From the NCBI GenBank assembly GCA_026936325.1, contig JAPTHN010000076.1, positions 1,240,001 to 1,304,000 of the forward strand: a DNA stretch of 64,000 nt, read 5' to 3'. The DNA is from Platynereis dumerilii (lineage: Eukaryota > Annelida > Polychaeta > Phyllodocida > Nereididae). The translations under genes and the position numbers were made by a program. Each line of letters begins with the position of its first letter. Position 1 is the stretch's first letter. This document shows, one piece after another, positions 34,985 to 47,930 of this stretch. The notes under the pieces were generated by a model that worked only from the letters and a program-made list of their open reading frames with translations, was not told the DNA's origin and did not search any database.

Positions 34985-35065
34985 CAGCATTGCCCAGTAG
35001 CACAGTTGTTGTCAGATCTGTCATGTGCGCAGTGGATGCGGGTTCAAACTACACTCCACACATGA
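34985..35065 (+). other. tRNA-like block (possible SINE head), landmark M
   Basis: TAGCACAGTTGTT resembles an internal pol III A box (TRGCNNAGYNGG) and GGTTCAAAC, about 45 bases downstream, resembles a B box. The diverged copy in U6 (54,135-54,215) keeps TAGCACTGTGGTT and GGTTCAAAC. No full cloverleaf was found, so it is at best a tRNA-derived SINE head or tRNA relic. Confidence 0.3.
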
Positions 35066-36264
35066 CCAGAGTGTCAAAATTGTTAAGGTAAGTATGGTGA
35101 GTGCCACATTGGTTTAAGCTACACAAATCAAATATAAATCTATGTACAAAATATAATTACCTTTATCTAACTTTATTAATTCTAGCTTGCCTAATAGTTT
35201 TCAGGAAGGAAAATAATGACACCATAACCAGACATAGCCAAAAATTCAGTATCAATGTATTCTAATCACAATTTTATTTCCGTCAATCTACAGGTTTACT
35301 GAGTTATCTGTAATAGAAAGTGTTATCAAGAGTGACACTTTCTGTGTCTATGTAACTTAGTCAAGGTGGCTCAATTGGTGCTGCAATGAAGATTTTCCAG
35401 CTTGAGGTTTGTTTTGGTACTCCTGGAGGTTAATGTTTTTTATTGAATCTTTCAGGCAGAATGTGCCAAAATGACATCTCTTGCCAACATCATATATCGT
35501 TTTGGTGGGCCAATCCATCCTCATTACAGCTGAACCATTGTGTAGTGATTTTGAACACCCTACACTTAAATAAGATTAAAATGATCTGTGTTATGTTCTG
35601 TTCTTTCTGGTAGGCATTTCAAGAAAATTTCCTGTGGAAAGGGACAGTTGAAAATAGAGTATGAATTCATATCGTAGGTTTATACTTTTAACAAAAACTG
35701 TATTTCATTTCTTATCGCAAAGTATTTGACCCAATTTGTCTTAACTGTTGACTTCATCGAATTCATACCAGTTAGGTTACAACACAGAAAATAAAAAAGG
35801 AAATCGTGATCAGTTTACCGATAAATGCAAAATGATGAGTATGTCTACAAAGTTAATACGCAACTCATATACTTTTATTTCTGGAAGACATCATCTGATC
35901 TCTAGCCTAGAAAACCTGAAAGGAATTCCATCAAACATTGGCAATAGAATATATTATCATATATAGTAGTCCCTTAGGGGTGATGGAGAAATGTTCGTTA
36001 ATCTAACATCACTGCTCAACCTTTGTAGCTCAACTTTGACATTATCCTTATGTTTCTTCTTACTGGCTGTTTTGTGATGTTACGAAATGAACTATCCGTC
36101 ATTGTTTTGTAGAAATCGGAAGTCAGGGAGAAGCAAAAATAACTCAACCACTGCATAATGTTTGTGTTGCTTTGCAATAAATATAATATCCCTTGCAATA
36201 AATATAATATCCATTGGCAATCAGGTAACCTGCTTACTGACCTTCTGGTTATTGATTAAGAATA

Positions 36265-36656
36265 CAGCACAACCCAAAATAAAGTATGATTACCCCAGCA
36301 AGAAGGAGGAATCAGCCGCTACTCCACCCTTTCACGCCTTTGGGCTCCCTCCTAATCACTTCCTACCTTTACCTACTTGAAACTACCTTTTAAAATGACA
36401 TTAGATTCATATTAATCCAACACAAATTCAAATTCCGTCACCCAAATTGTGTTTTATTTCTTTGATATTGTGCCCCTTTGCTAATTGCAATTACATTGCC
36501 AGCTGCCTTAAACGAGTTCTAAATATGTTTTAAGGTGGGGTTGAGGATTGGAAGGTAGTTGTCAGGAGATTTAGGGTAAAGAGGAGAAAGGAGGGGAAAT
36601 AGGTAAACAGAGGACTTCTGACAGAAAATTTTCTTACTTTATTTCAGGTTGTACTG
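36265..36656 (+). mobile_element. 392-bp TA-flanked miniature element, copy 1
   Basis: The ends CAGCACAACCCAAAATAAA and TTTATTTCAGGTTGTACTG are inverted. TA lies on both sides (36,263-36,264 and 36,657-36,658), and the uninterrupted site GAATAGGTAACATT is seen at 1424-1440. TA target sites are typical of Tc1/mariner-type elements. The reverse-oriented second copy is at 63,293-63,686. Confidence 0.88.
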
Positions 36657-36931
36657 TAGGTAACATTTTGATTAGTCATGTTCAGTCATCTTATGGCTTC
36701 AATGCTCTTGACCTGGAAAATAAAAGAAGATATTTCTGACTGCAATCCAGCAAAAGTGAGACTAGTTTGCAATTCAGCATGGCACGAGTCTGGAGCAATG
36801 TTATATATTAAAATTACAGGTGTCCTCTTTGTAATATCAACCTCCACGTCCACCTTTGCCTTGTTCAGGAATTACCAGGCAATACTTGCTGGCTTCGCAG
36901 TAAAAAGGAAAATGTGTATGATTAAAGCATA

Positions 36932-37862
36932 CAGGGTGGTAAAAAAAAAACTTTACAGTTGATATTTCATTTTCCAGGCTGCCATGATTGAGTCAGTGCC
37001 TGGGTACTTATTGTGTATACAACTATTACAAGCCAAGTATGTTAGATCTTTGGAAAATTGGTTAATAATCAAAATGGTTCATTACTCTTTTGATAGCAGA
37101 CAAAATGGAAGCCGGGAGTGCTCCTGCATTTTTACAACTAAAGGTTGTTCATGGCCCATCAGCAATTTTGAAGCTACTGAGCTTCACAGGACAAAATAAA
37201 TACAACATAAAATGAAATTGAGAAGACAGAGGCACAATTCAGCACAAAACAGAAGGTGCTAGAGCAAGTTCAGACTTCACTATGGCCATTATAAGATTTT
37301 AAAACAAAGCCGTCTGAAGGTGGATGATCAGGGTGTTGAAATCACATGAAAAGTACATATTAACATCTTGAAAGAGCATCTAGAGCCCCGGATAGATAAG
37401 AAATACTGTGCCACAGATAATTTGATCTTCAAACAAGACGGGGCATCAGCCACACTCCCTTGGAAAGCCCAGAACTGGATCAAGGTTCGATCTGTCAAGT
37501 TTCTCAGCGGGACAATATGGCCCCTGTTATCACAAGATCTCAATCAATGTGATTATTCTGGACGGGCAAACTTAGAGGCAGATCCCTACAAGACACCACA
37601 GACCTTAGTTGCCCAATAAAGGCATCCATTATGTTTGTATGGGAAAAACGGACACAAAGTTAAATTTTTGACACCTCTGCGTCATTTAGGTCCACTGCAG
37701 AAAAGTCATCAGTCCAAAAGGACCTCCGAATTAATAAATTGTCTCTAGATAAGTTATTCTTTGCTATACAAGTTGTTTTTGCATTGAAAAATAAGCATTT
37801 GTTAAAATGAGAGTCATCCAAAAAATTATTCATAAGTGTAAAGTTTTTTTTTGACCACCCTG
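36932..37862 (+). mobile_element. Mariner-like (IS630-Tc1-mariner) element, decayed
   Basis: The ends CAGGGTGGTAAAAAAAAAAC and GTTTTTTTTTGACCACCCTG are inverted repeats flanked by TA (36,930-36,931 and 37,863-37,864). It interrupts landmark N of U4: other units read straight into TACCTGGCTGCATCTC (4146). At 931 bp it is shorter than a full mariner (about 1.3 kb), and the 5' two-thirds of the transposase is not readable. Confidence 0.9.
37368..37619 (+). pseudogene. Transposase C-terminal remnant, DD37D-type spacing
   Basis: DDE/D transposase that cuts and pastes the element. The 83-codon frame holds FKQDGASA (second catalytic Asp, residue 24), a PWKAQNWIKV helix region, and WPLLSQDLNQCDYS, whose Asp at residue 62 aligns with the third catalytic acid of mariner (PDLxPxDY). 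There are 37 residues between the two Asp, the spacing of the DD37D (maT-like) group rather than DD34D mariner. Substitutions at usually invariant places (SPDL to SQDL, NP to NQ) suggest it is dead. The first catalytic Asp lies upstream in unreadable sequence. Confidence 0.75.
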
Positions 37863-39299
37863 TACCTGGCTGCATCTCTTTTTAGATGCAGTAGCGACCT
37901 ATGTGAACACATGGTTTGTGTTCACTTTGTACTTGATAAAAAAATATATATTTGAAAAAAAGCTTCCAACCAATTGAAACAAACAAAAAACCGTCATCCC
38001 GACAAATTGAAACATATCCTTAGTTGCATTCACACATGGAAACCTGTTTAAATAGAATTACCAGCTTAAAACAAATAGACTTAAGATACATATTTTTCAA
38101 ATGTAGTTCCGAAATAGTCAGTAGGCCTAAATTTATTTTACTAAACAGCACTTGAATGTACAACACACTTGGGTTTCAAAATAGTGACAATACTCTAAAT
38201 TACCGAACCATTGCAGCGTGCCAATATTAAACATAAAATGGGGTATTACGTTTTAGTATTTAATAGTTATATAATTAAAACTTTGGCATGAAGCTGTGAA
38301 TGTAGGACTGCATTTCAGATACAAAGATATAGGATAAGATAAAAGCTATCTAAATGTTAGTCGAAATACTGTTCTTTGAGTTATTTTAATCTTTGGTGTG
38401 AGTTAGAACAAAGTAAAAGGAGATCTCATTAAGGCCCAATCCCATCAAATAGTCAATGATTGCTTTTACCTGCCCCCCCCCCCCCCCCCATCCCAGGATG
38501 GTTCTCAGAGATCCATTAAAAGAAGATGGCCGCCACTGAAGAGAGAAGGAACTACAAGTGACAAAGGCTAACAACAAATTCTAAAAGGTCAAAGGTCACA
38601 TTAGCTGGTCAGAACGCAGATGCCTCGAGATTACATGCCTCTATTTGCTCAAGGGAATCTCTACTTTTGCTGCTTGGGACAATATCAAAAAGCTATGGCT
38701 TTTCTTAACTACACACTATAAGAAATATGTAGTATAGTATTTTTTTATTGACACACCCTTGGATACAGAGGATTCAGGATCTCTCCAACTTTCGGTGGTA
38801 TGTCTAAAAATACCACCATACCAATTTGATTTTATTGTAAAACATCACTTGTCATCAGCCTCATAATATATGATCTCCTTCTTGCTCCAAGGAGCATTTT
38901 GTTACTATTGTTTTGCTATATGTACTGTAATAAATCATATAGCTTAGCTTTTTCACATCAACTGAATCCTGGACTTGCATTACATTTTGAATTTCAGTTG
39001 GATCGCACCACTTAGGTTTGAACAACCAAAAAATAAAATAAAGGGAAAATTGCTATAATTAGAAACATGATGCAACAAAAACATTGCCATTTCTTCTGCC
39101 TCAATTTCTTTACATTTCCTGGAAGCCAACCAAACTTTGCAACTGAATAGATTACCACACATTGCAGTTCCCTAAGGGGTGATACAGACATGTTTCTTAA
39201 TCTAACATTAGTGCACAACCCTTTTCTGGTCAACTTTGTCATTACCTTTACCATGTGCTTTACTTGCAGTAGACAACACAAACATTGAAATACCCTGCC

Positions 39300-39770
39300 C
39301 TAGGGAAAAATGTCATCAACAAAAAGCAGGGACCTTGTTTGCTAAGAAAAGCAATGGCATAAACATGCTTGAGGTTCTTATTTGTTGTTCTAGTATAGTA
39401 TTTTGTTGTTAGTATATATTTTTTTGCATTTTTGAGTTATCTGACGCAGTGGCGTAGCCAGGGGGATGGATTGGGGAGCACCAGCTATAGCTTATCTTTC
39501 CTCCCCCCTTTATCTGCCTCAGGAATGAATAATATATGGAAATTCCTAATTGTTTTCCGAACATGATAATCTAATGTCCACGCATTTTTCGGAATGCATT
39601 TTTATGTTTTCTGTCTCATTCTGCAGGGAGAATCACATGCACCACTAACTTATTTTGCAGTATTTCATATTGTATCATTTAGCATTAAAGCTTACAAAAT
39701 TTCCTGATCATGCTGGGTGATGCAACTGCACCCCTCAGCTTTCCGTTGGTCCCCCTTCTGAATAGATGTA
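39300..39770. other. Block shared with U6, possible old insertion
   Basis: Contains CAGTGGCGTAGCCAGGGGG (39,449), a sequence typical of ends of dispersed repeats, and AATGAATAATATATGG...AATCACATGCAC...AAATTTCCTGA, which matches 47,520-47,790 in U6 and part of 21,850-21,960 in U3. It may be an older insertion inherited by several units. Ends not defined. Confidence 0.4.
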
Positions 39771-39971
39771 AGAATGATGTGGAGATATATTCTCTCATTT
39801 TATGAATTCTGACTGTCCTTGTGGTTTTTCAATTAGGAATAAACAACACTGTAATCAGTCATTGCCAAAATATAAATCTTATCTCAAGCAGTTTTCTTGC
39901 AGATTTAATGTTTGTACAGTGACAAATTACTTGTAAAAATTAGGAGGCTGACAGGTTTGTCAGTGATACAG

Positions 39972-40200
39972 ACATAAGCGTAAGGCGAGCAGATTTTTTG
40001 GGAGGGTGAGCGATATTTGCTTGAATTTCATAATCCAAATTTCATGGCATCTGTAATAAAATTCTTTGGGAACCATTTATTTTCCATAATATTAATTAGA
40101 TCATATGCACGTAATTTCAGACTGCTTACCCGATTTCCAGTGTTTTCCAAACTTTTGGGGGGTCGATCGCTCACCCTGCCCCCCTGTCCGATACGACTAT
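39972..40200. mobile_element. Short TIR element, copy 2, inside landmark C of U5
   Basis: Inserted between CAGTGATACAG and AGAGGTTG, continuous in other units (GTGATGCAGAGGTTG). Ends ACATAAGCGTAAGGCGAGC and TGTCCGATACGACTAT are imperfectly inverted, as are the inner GGTGAGCGAT and GATCGCTCACC. Related to 28,842-29,070. Confidence 0.75.
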
Positions 40201-43200
40201 TAGAGGTTGATTAGTGTATTATCAAGTGTGATACTTCCTGGTGTTGATGATTGTGTAGCTGGCTCTATGACATGTGTACAATCACGAACTATCGATTTTC
40301 AGTTTTAGGTTTTTTTAATTTTACTTCAGAATATTGGGGGATAACTGTTTTGATTGAATCTTTTTTGTAATCTTTATACTTACATTCCATGTGAATATCG
40401 TGTGTTTTTGTTTATGTTATAATCCATCGCCAGCCTCATTATTGTTGTGCCCCAAAGTAACCGGTGGCGACACTAGATATTGAAGTTTGGAGGATCGGAG
40501 CCCCGTTGCTTAAATTTAGTGCAAGAAAAACCGATAAGGCAGGCCTTCCTTGGGCTGCGTTAGGCCACCAGAAGCTTATAATTCTTAGGTGTGAATGAAG
40601 ATTGAGGAGAGTCATGATACATGTATATGGTAATTCTAAGTAACTATTCATTGACAGATCAGATTTTATCCCTTACAAACAAGTACTACTACAACATCAG
40701 TTCTGTTTCCTTAGTTTATTCCAAAAAAAAACTGTATTGATTAAAGATACAGTTGAATCTTCGATCGTGAGTAAAATAGAAAGCACTGTATATTACCAAA
40801 GAAGGCACCTATTTGAAATTTTACAGCATTGCGGCATGTAATCTATACAGAGACAAAACATAACTTGGGACAGTGAGTCATTTTGATTTAATGATTATTT
40901 AATTTAATTTTCAAAACTAATTCCCAAGTCTTGATATTTCTGGCATTAGTAATGATTCGGCATGCAAATATAAACTGCTCACACTTAAAAATGCACACTT
41001 TCTAAATGTGACTGAACTTGCCAACTCCTTGTTGTAACTTTCCAGCCTGCTTATTAACTGATTGGCTAAAGATGAGTTTGAAAGTTTAAAGGTTTTTCAA
41101 AGAGCCAGATGAAGTTTTGGGATTTGCAAAGTTGAATGAGGCTGTAATGATAAGAGTAGGCACCATAATTATCCACCTGTCCAGCGTCCACTCTTCCCAC
41201 GAAGACAGGATGGTTTTCATAGATGCCATTAAACATCAACATCATGGAAGAGATGGTGCAACTAAAGAGACAAGGAACCGCTAATGACAAAGGTTAACAA
41301 CCAAGTCTGAAAGGTCGAAGTTCACATTGGCTGGTTAGACTGCAGATACCTTATGATGACCTGCCCCTATCAGTTCCAGACAACTTCAACCCTTGCTGCT
41401 TCGAATTATTGCTATAGATTTGCACAATAGGGGCAGACCAAAGTGAAATCTATGCCAAATGGAAGTCTAAGGCACCTTGTTACACTTCCTTATATGCATT
41501 GGAAAGTCCATAGATACTGGCTTTCTTCTAATACACTGCAGTGTTACTCTTAACTATATAGTTGACTACAAGGCGGTTTAATATCTTCCATGTCAGCATT
41601 GTCAAATTATGTCAACCTCACAAAGTAACATTTCGTCTTGTCACTGATGTGAAATCAAAAATATTTTGTCGCATTTTCACATGAAAAATTACTTTTAGAA
41701 AATAACTCTATTAGATGGAAAGAGAAAGAAAATAGAAAGTGCAGCAAAGGATGCGAAAAGATCAAAGTTGTCTCCCCTAATCACACTAATTATGTTTCTG
41801 TCTGCAGAATAATATCCCCCTCCCCTAGCCCACACATGAAAGGAAGCAATGCTTACTTAAATTTAGAAAAATAAGTTATCCTTATTAAAGATGGTGCATA
41901 GCTAACTTTTCTTCCATTGAAAGTTTCCGTACTTTCAAAGTAAATTATTAAGCAGCCAGTATCATTGACCTCAAGGAATTCCTGCACAAACAACCAATGT
42001 TCAAGAATAAACAAAATGGTTCTTGTGCAGAACAATTATTCCCTGAAATTACAAAATCTCCGTTCTTATGCTGTGTCAGCACATTTTCATGAGAATTTTT
42101 AGAATATTTTAGCCTTATACATTTTTTGGGCAAACTAAAAAAAATTTATGATTGGGTCATCTCTCTCTGGTTCTTCATGAAGGGACTTGTATAGTGCGAC
42201 CTCATCTTTGACTTGCACTATATGAATTGATTATGGATTCTTTATGCAGAAAGATGTCCAGACCACTATGACAACTTGAACCTCAGGTCAGAGATCTTGC
42301 AGGGGTCAAATGTGGTGAATATTGCATTGATCCCAAAGTCACCATTCCTATTCATACGATAATGATGAAAAACCAAAAATTAAGAACCATGACTAAAGTA
42401 ATTGATACACTCTTCTTCATATATATGGAATACACCAGCATGTCTGTCATAGTGAAAATGAATATTATAAACTGTCTGCTTTTGCTTGAGATGAGTTGTA
42501 GGAATGAAGTAAATCCGTTTGATAAACCATGACTTTGTCACTACCAAATAATGATTCACTGCGATTGTATCGGCAGCTAACGTACTTGAGCACATTATAT
42601 TTTAAATGCTTCTGAATGGACGCATCCATTTTTTTTTTTCAGAGAAAGACTTTAATTTTACCTTTTTCGAACATTTCATCCGTTCTTCTATTAACTTAAT
42701 TTAATTTTTTTAATATTATGTCAGAACCAAAATTCTAGAATCTTCATAGGTTTGTTATTAGTTGCTGAATTAAGATACATAATTTATGCACCAGTTTACA
42801 GGAGTATCAATTTTATTGGTCAAATGTTAAACCTCTCATTATCATAGACTTTAGGAAACTGTATTTGATATGATATAATAATATTTCAGAATGTCCAATA
42901 AAAATGAGTTCATTCGAAAGGTTCAATTTCTTGAATTTGGGAGACTAGGAGTTATGCTGGCATCTTTAAAAATTTCATGGCTACCAGACCAATTACTGGG
43001 TTGCTCAGTTGGTTCTTAGCATTTTAATCTTCTGCTGCCATGCCAACTGATTGTTAAAATTTGTGAATATTATGATTTAAAGGTCATCAGAAATTTGATC
43101 TTGAGAGCTGAAAGATTGCTCACAATCACGTTTAGTAAGTTAGGGAAAATAACTTCTTATTTTTTTACTTATAAAACACAATATGGTATCTAAAAACATT

Positions 43201-44389
43201 TCAGTGCACTGTTCAATGAAAGCAGCAAAATTATCAACATTACTGCAACACCAGCTTAAATTTTCGAATTTTGAGAAAACTTGGCAATCAGAGCGACCTG
43301 AAAAATCTCCGGAATGTTTCCGTTGAAATGACCTCAAGTAAACAACGTCCTTCATTATTGATCGATCCCTCTATTTTCTTCCTCCAAACTGACCTCGTTC
43401 AAATATCTTTCCGTTTATGTTTGTCTGGTGACATTGACAGATGAGCTAGATTAGACACCCGACATCTGGCAATGAATCAGAGCACATCAGCACACATCTG
43501 TCCACCAATATAATTTATTCTACACTGGTACTTGTGCAACTACCTAGAGAATTTACCTCAGACAGTTAATTCCAAGTTTGTAAATTTTTACAGAGATAAG
43601 TAAGAAGTGTTCATCGAATCAGCGGGCAGCACATCCTTGGATTCAGAGCTTGACAGTATTTTACGTGAAAATAGTTTATTTCACTGCAGCTGCCATATAT
43701 GGTAGGCAAAAAACTGTCTCCAAAATTAATGAATTAGAGAAATTTAAAAAAAAAGAAATTGTCAGAAAAATGCCTGTTACAGTAGGAGAATTACTCATGC
43801 TACAGAAATGCACTAGAATGTTCCTTGCAAGGTTACATTGTATTATTGTGTATGAGTCATAATAAGATAGTGAGTTTAATCCTTAATCCTTGCAATGTTA
43901 TCAGGTCAAGTCACAGAATGAGTCATACCACTCATCACTGAGGTCAATAGTTAACCAATGACAGATTGACAGTTCATTTCAACGTGATGAGATAGGGCCT
44001 GTTATGATGGCATTGATGTCCACAAAAATCATACCATGAGACTTACATGTACATTTAGTACTCGTTGAAAATTCAATTGTAAGTGTACCTTACTTCTTAT
44101 TGACTTCCTGCTGAAAGACATAATTCATAAGACATTTCCTTTTCCTGCATTTCTTCAAAAGTATTCCTTGAATCAATGAAGGAGAATAAATAGTATAAAT
44201 TAAACCTAGGCAAAGATACATCAGGCAAACATTTTCACAGAAAGAGGCAGACGGGGGCCATTACATGTAAAGCCATATGTTTTTCTTGTGGACAGATGCC
44301 AGTTTGAAGTAGGTGTCAGTTTTCATGTCCAATATTCGACATGGACAATGCCTTTACAGTTAGTTAAAAGCTACCACACAGTCTGGAAT

Positions 44390-44990
44390 TGGAGTCGTGG
44401 AGTCGGAAATTGATCTGATGACTCTTGACTCCTAAAAATAATTAATGTATTTTACAAAAACACAGTTACAAAAATGTTAAATGTATCCCAGTTTCCACGC
44501 AAAACTTCCCAAACAATTGCTCATGTGCACAATATGTGAATTCCATGCATGTTTACAGACTTCATGATTGACAGGGGATTATGACAGAGAATTATTGGTA
44601 TGTTTAGGTTTTCGAAAAGTAGAAAAACTGATAGGAAATGTTTTCTCTAGCCCCTAAGTCGTCTTCAGCGCGATCTCCTGTAACTTTGCCTACCTGCAAT
44701 ATGTAAATTTATCCTCCATCAGGCTATTTTTTCAGCTGTCATTGTGCAGCAGATAACTTTCTTTAAATGCTTGCAAGGATGAACAGTAAATAGCATTACA
44801 TAATATATTTGTATTACACAATTTACAGATAACAGATCATAAATTTTTTATTATTCCTGGTAGAGCCTTGGAGCAGGGTTATAAGTGAACCGACTCTGAC
44901 TACCATCTACTTTGGCTTTCTGAGAAGCGAATCCAACACCGACTGTCTCCTGAATTATGACAACGACTCCCGACTCGACTTATCGGAATT
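44390..44990. mobile_element. 600-bp element with GGAGTCG-type ends
   Basis: Starts GGAATTGGAGTCGTGGAGTC and ends CCCGACTCGACTTATCGGAA: inverted GTCGNGAGTCG-like motifs at both ends. It replaces the part of U5 where other units continue GTGGCCATGAATATCACATC. No reading frame. Target duplication not found. Confidence 0.5.
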
Positions 44991-46733
44991 ATTGCACACA
45001 AATCTCACATGGTTTTAAACAGGTGAGAAAAATTAGTTTTCATAGGATTTTGCACATGAGCACTTGTTTGGTGCAATGTTATGTATTAAACCTTCAGGTG
45101 TCCTCTCTATAATGTCAATCCACACGTCCACTTTTGCCTTGTACAGAAAAACCAGGCAATTCTTCCTGTAACAAGAAAAATGTGTAAGATTAAAGTATAC
45201 CTGGCTGTATCTCTTTTTTAATGAAATTATCACCTGTGTGAACACAGAATAACATCTTTCTGTCATTTCTGTACTTAATAAGGAAATATTTGTGAAAAAG
45301 CTTCCAACTAACAAACAACCATCCTGACAAATTAAAACCTATCCCTATAGTCACATACACATATGGAACCTTGTTTACATAAAATTTCCAGCTCTAAACA
45401 AATAAACATAATTTAAAAAGTGGTTCTGAAATGAATGGTGAAATTGTCTACTAAACAGCCCAGGAATTTACAATACATTTTGGCCTTTAACATAATTGTC
45501 ACAATACTCTAGATTACTGGTATATTGCAATCTGCCATATAAAACATAAAATAGGATATTATATATATATAAGACTTTGGCAAGGACAGCAGGCTAAAAT
45601 ATCACATTAATTTCATTGCTTAATGTGAGTGCATTAAATGTCAAGACCAAATCTGTTAATGAAGGACTGCATTTCAAGCATTATAGTTATCTAAAAGACA
45701 AAAATATTGGTGTAAAAACCCCTGTGATTTCAAGTACATATATATTGGATAAAATAAAGGCTAATGTAAATGTTTGTCCAAACACTGTTCTTGCAGTTAT
45801 TTTTAATCATTACTGCAAGTTAGAACAATTTAAAGGGAGATCTCATCAAGACGTAATCCCGTAAAACGGTCAATGATTGCTTTTCCCCTCCTCCCAAGAG
45901 GACAGGATGGTTTTAGAGATGCATTAAAGAAGATGGCCACCACTGAAGAAACAAGGAACTGTTAATGACAAAGGCTAACAAGCAAGTCTCAAAAGTCAAT
46001 GGTCACATTAGTCGGTTAGAATGTGGAGACCTCTAAAAGACCTGCCTCTATTGGCCCCAGGGGATCTCTACTTTTGCTGCTTGGGACAATATCAAAAAGC
46101 TATAGCTTTCTTCACAACACACTATCTGTAACATGTAGTACTGTATTTGTTTTACTGCCACACCCTTGGGAAGAGAGGACTCAGGATCTCCCCAAAATGC
46201 GATACATTTCAAACTACCAGTATAACAATTTGGTCTTATTGTAAAACATCACCATGTCATCAGTCTCATAGTATGTGCTCTTCTTTGTTCTTTTTTCACA
46301 TCAATTAAATCCTGGACGTGCATCACATTTGGTGTTCATTTGGTTCATACCACTTAGCCTTAGGTTTGAACATGCAAAAAATTGAATAAAGGGAAAATTG
46401 CTATTATTAGAAACATGATGGTACTTGTGAAATACGTGAATATTTCTGAATCTGCAATTTCATTATGTACAGTTCCTGGATCCAGTGTCTCTGACCTTTA
46501 AAACATATAACAAGAAGCCAACAAAACATGGTCGGCTGGTAGCTGAATAGATTACCACAAATTGTACCTCCCTAAGGGGTGATAAGGACATGTTTGTTAA
46601 TCTAACATCAGTGCACAACCTTTCTCTGTTGAACTTTGACATTACCTTCACCGTGTGTTTAACTTAAAGTAGATGACAAAAACATTGCTAAACAAATCCA
46701 ACGTCGCTCCCTTTTTGTATTGTTTTCATTTAC

Positions 46734-47400
46734 TATCTCATGCAGGAAGTTTGCGAAACACTAGTACTTGGAATGGTCAAGTCCAATCTCGATTACTGTA
46801 ACACAATTTTTATAGGATTGCCCGACTGTGACATTCGGAAATTACAGAGAGTGCAAAACATCTCAGCCAAACTTTTATTAAGTCGTACAGATCTAAGCTC
46901 TCATGATTGTTTGAAACAGCTGCATTGGCTGCCCATACATCTTCGCATCCAGCACAAGGTTTTAACTCTAGTATATCGGTCCCTTAATGGCTGTGCCCCA
47001 AAATACATCAGGGATAAACTGTATTCGCCAGGAAGATCAGGCCTGAGATCTGAGGGCATCTATCAACAACTGAAAGTCCCTTTCTTCAAACACAAGACAT
47101 TTGCCGGCAGATCCTTCAGTAGCGCGGTACCAGGCAGGTGGAATACTCTTCCTATTCACATCAAACAGGCCACAGATATAGACAGTTTTAAAGCTAAACT
47201 GAAGACTTTTTTATATGCCAAATTTTAACATTTATATTCGATTTTATATGATATTTATCTATTTTATCAACTTTACATTTTCATTTTCCTTATATTTTAC
47301 AATTTTATGTAATGACTGTGAAGCGCATCAGAAGGTTTTTTCCATAGACTGCGCTATATCAAAATAAATATTTACTATTTACTATTTATTTACTATTTAC
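46734..47400 (+). mobile_element. CR1/L2-like LINE, 5'-truncated 3' end
   Basis: Inserted in U6 between TTTTCATTTAC and TTACACAAACTTTGG (U4 has CATTTACCCAAACTTT). The insert ends in a repeated TTTACTA tail after GCGCTATATCAAAATAAATA, the style of CR1/L2 3' ends. It holds only the C-terminal region of the reverse-transcriptase protein. A short TTTAC repeat flanks it. Confidence 0.88.
46740..47228 (+). pseudogene. CR1/L2-type reverse transcriptase C-terminal region
   Basis: 162 codons, open and ending in TAA. Hallmarks of the CR1/L2/Rex-like C-terminal domain: LDYCNTIFIGLPD, IRKLQRVQNISAKLLL, LKQLHWLPIHLRIQHKVL, LVYRSLNGCAPKYI, then PGRSGLRS, AGRSFSSAVPGRWNTLP and SFKAKLKTFLYAKF at the end. 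The catalytic YADD region and endonuclease lie upstream and are absent because of 5' truncation, so it cannot act alone. That the frame is still open suggests a younger insertion than the host unit. Confidence 0.9.
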
Positions 47401-47930
47401 TTACACAAACTTTGGTCAGAATAATGGCGAAAGTTATAGAAATTGCCCATGGAATACCCCCTTGAACTTTGACTATAAATATACTCAGTCGCCATACTTG
47501 CCTCCCCCCTTGACCCCACCGGGAATCAATGATATATGGCAATTCTTATTTTATATTCCAATATGAAATGCCTAAAAATAATCCAGACCTTTTTCCTGAG
47601 TGTCATTTCATGCTTTCTGTCTCAATTTGCTGGGGAATCACATGCACATCTCATCTTAATACAGCTTTTCATATAGTATGTTTCAGCATTCAAGTTTCCA
47701 AAATTTCCTGATAGTGCGACTGCCCCACACCCTCAAAGACCGCTTGCCCCCCTCGGCTCACCCTCAGCCCCCTTCTATTCCGAATATATGGAGGAAAGGA
47801 TGGGGAGTAAATTTTCCTCATTCTTCATTTTATGAATTCTAACTGACCTTGTGGTTCTCAATAAGGAACAAACGACATTGAAATCTGTCATTGCCTAAAA
47901 TATCAATCTAATATCAGTCTTCCTGCAGCT

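Larger units (their letters stand above)
29500..38230 (+). repeat. Tandem unit U4
   Basis: O (29,515-29,655), A (29,640-29,940), B (30,410-30,600), a deletion join at about 30,828, D (30,925-30,965), E (31,371-31,480), G (32,185-32,240), H (32,633-32,795), J (33,605-33,780), L (34,430-34,460), K (34,750-34,820), M (34,985-35,065), then a second diverged C/B-like stretch (35,290-36,260) split by a miniature element, N (36,750-36,900) split by a mariner-like element, and the run-up to U5. C, F and A' are missing by deletion. Confidence 0.78.
38280..45570 (+). repeat. Tandem unit U5
   Basis: O (38,285-38,400), A (38,405-38,705, with a 17-base C run near 38,475), B (39,100-39,260), a G/C-tract insertion-like block (39,300-39,770), C (39,903-40,308, split by a miniature element), F (40,974-41,146), A' (41,150-41,400), D (41,810-41,840), E (42,251-42,362), G (42,960-43,010), H (43,430-43,610), J (44,235-44,390), a GGAGTCG-rich insertion, N (45,055-45,170). 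L, K and M are not seen. Confidence 0.8.

Noticed and set aside
36678-37199. 94- and 71-codon plus frames around landmark N
   Set aside because: The first runs from unit sequence into the mariner-like TIR and the second lies in unreadable transposon sequence; neither is kept in other units.
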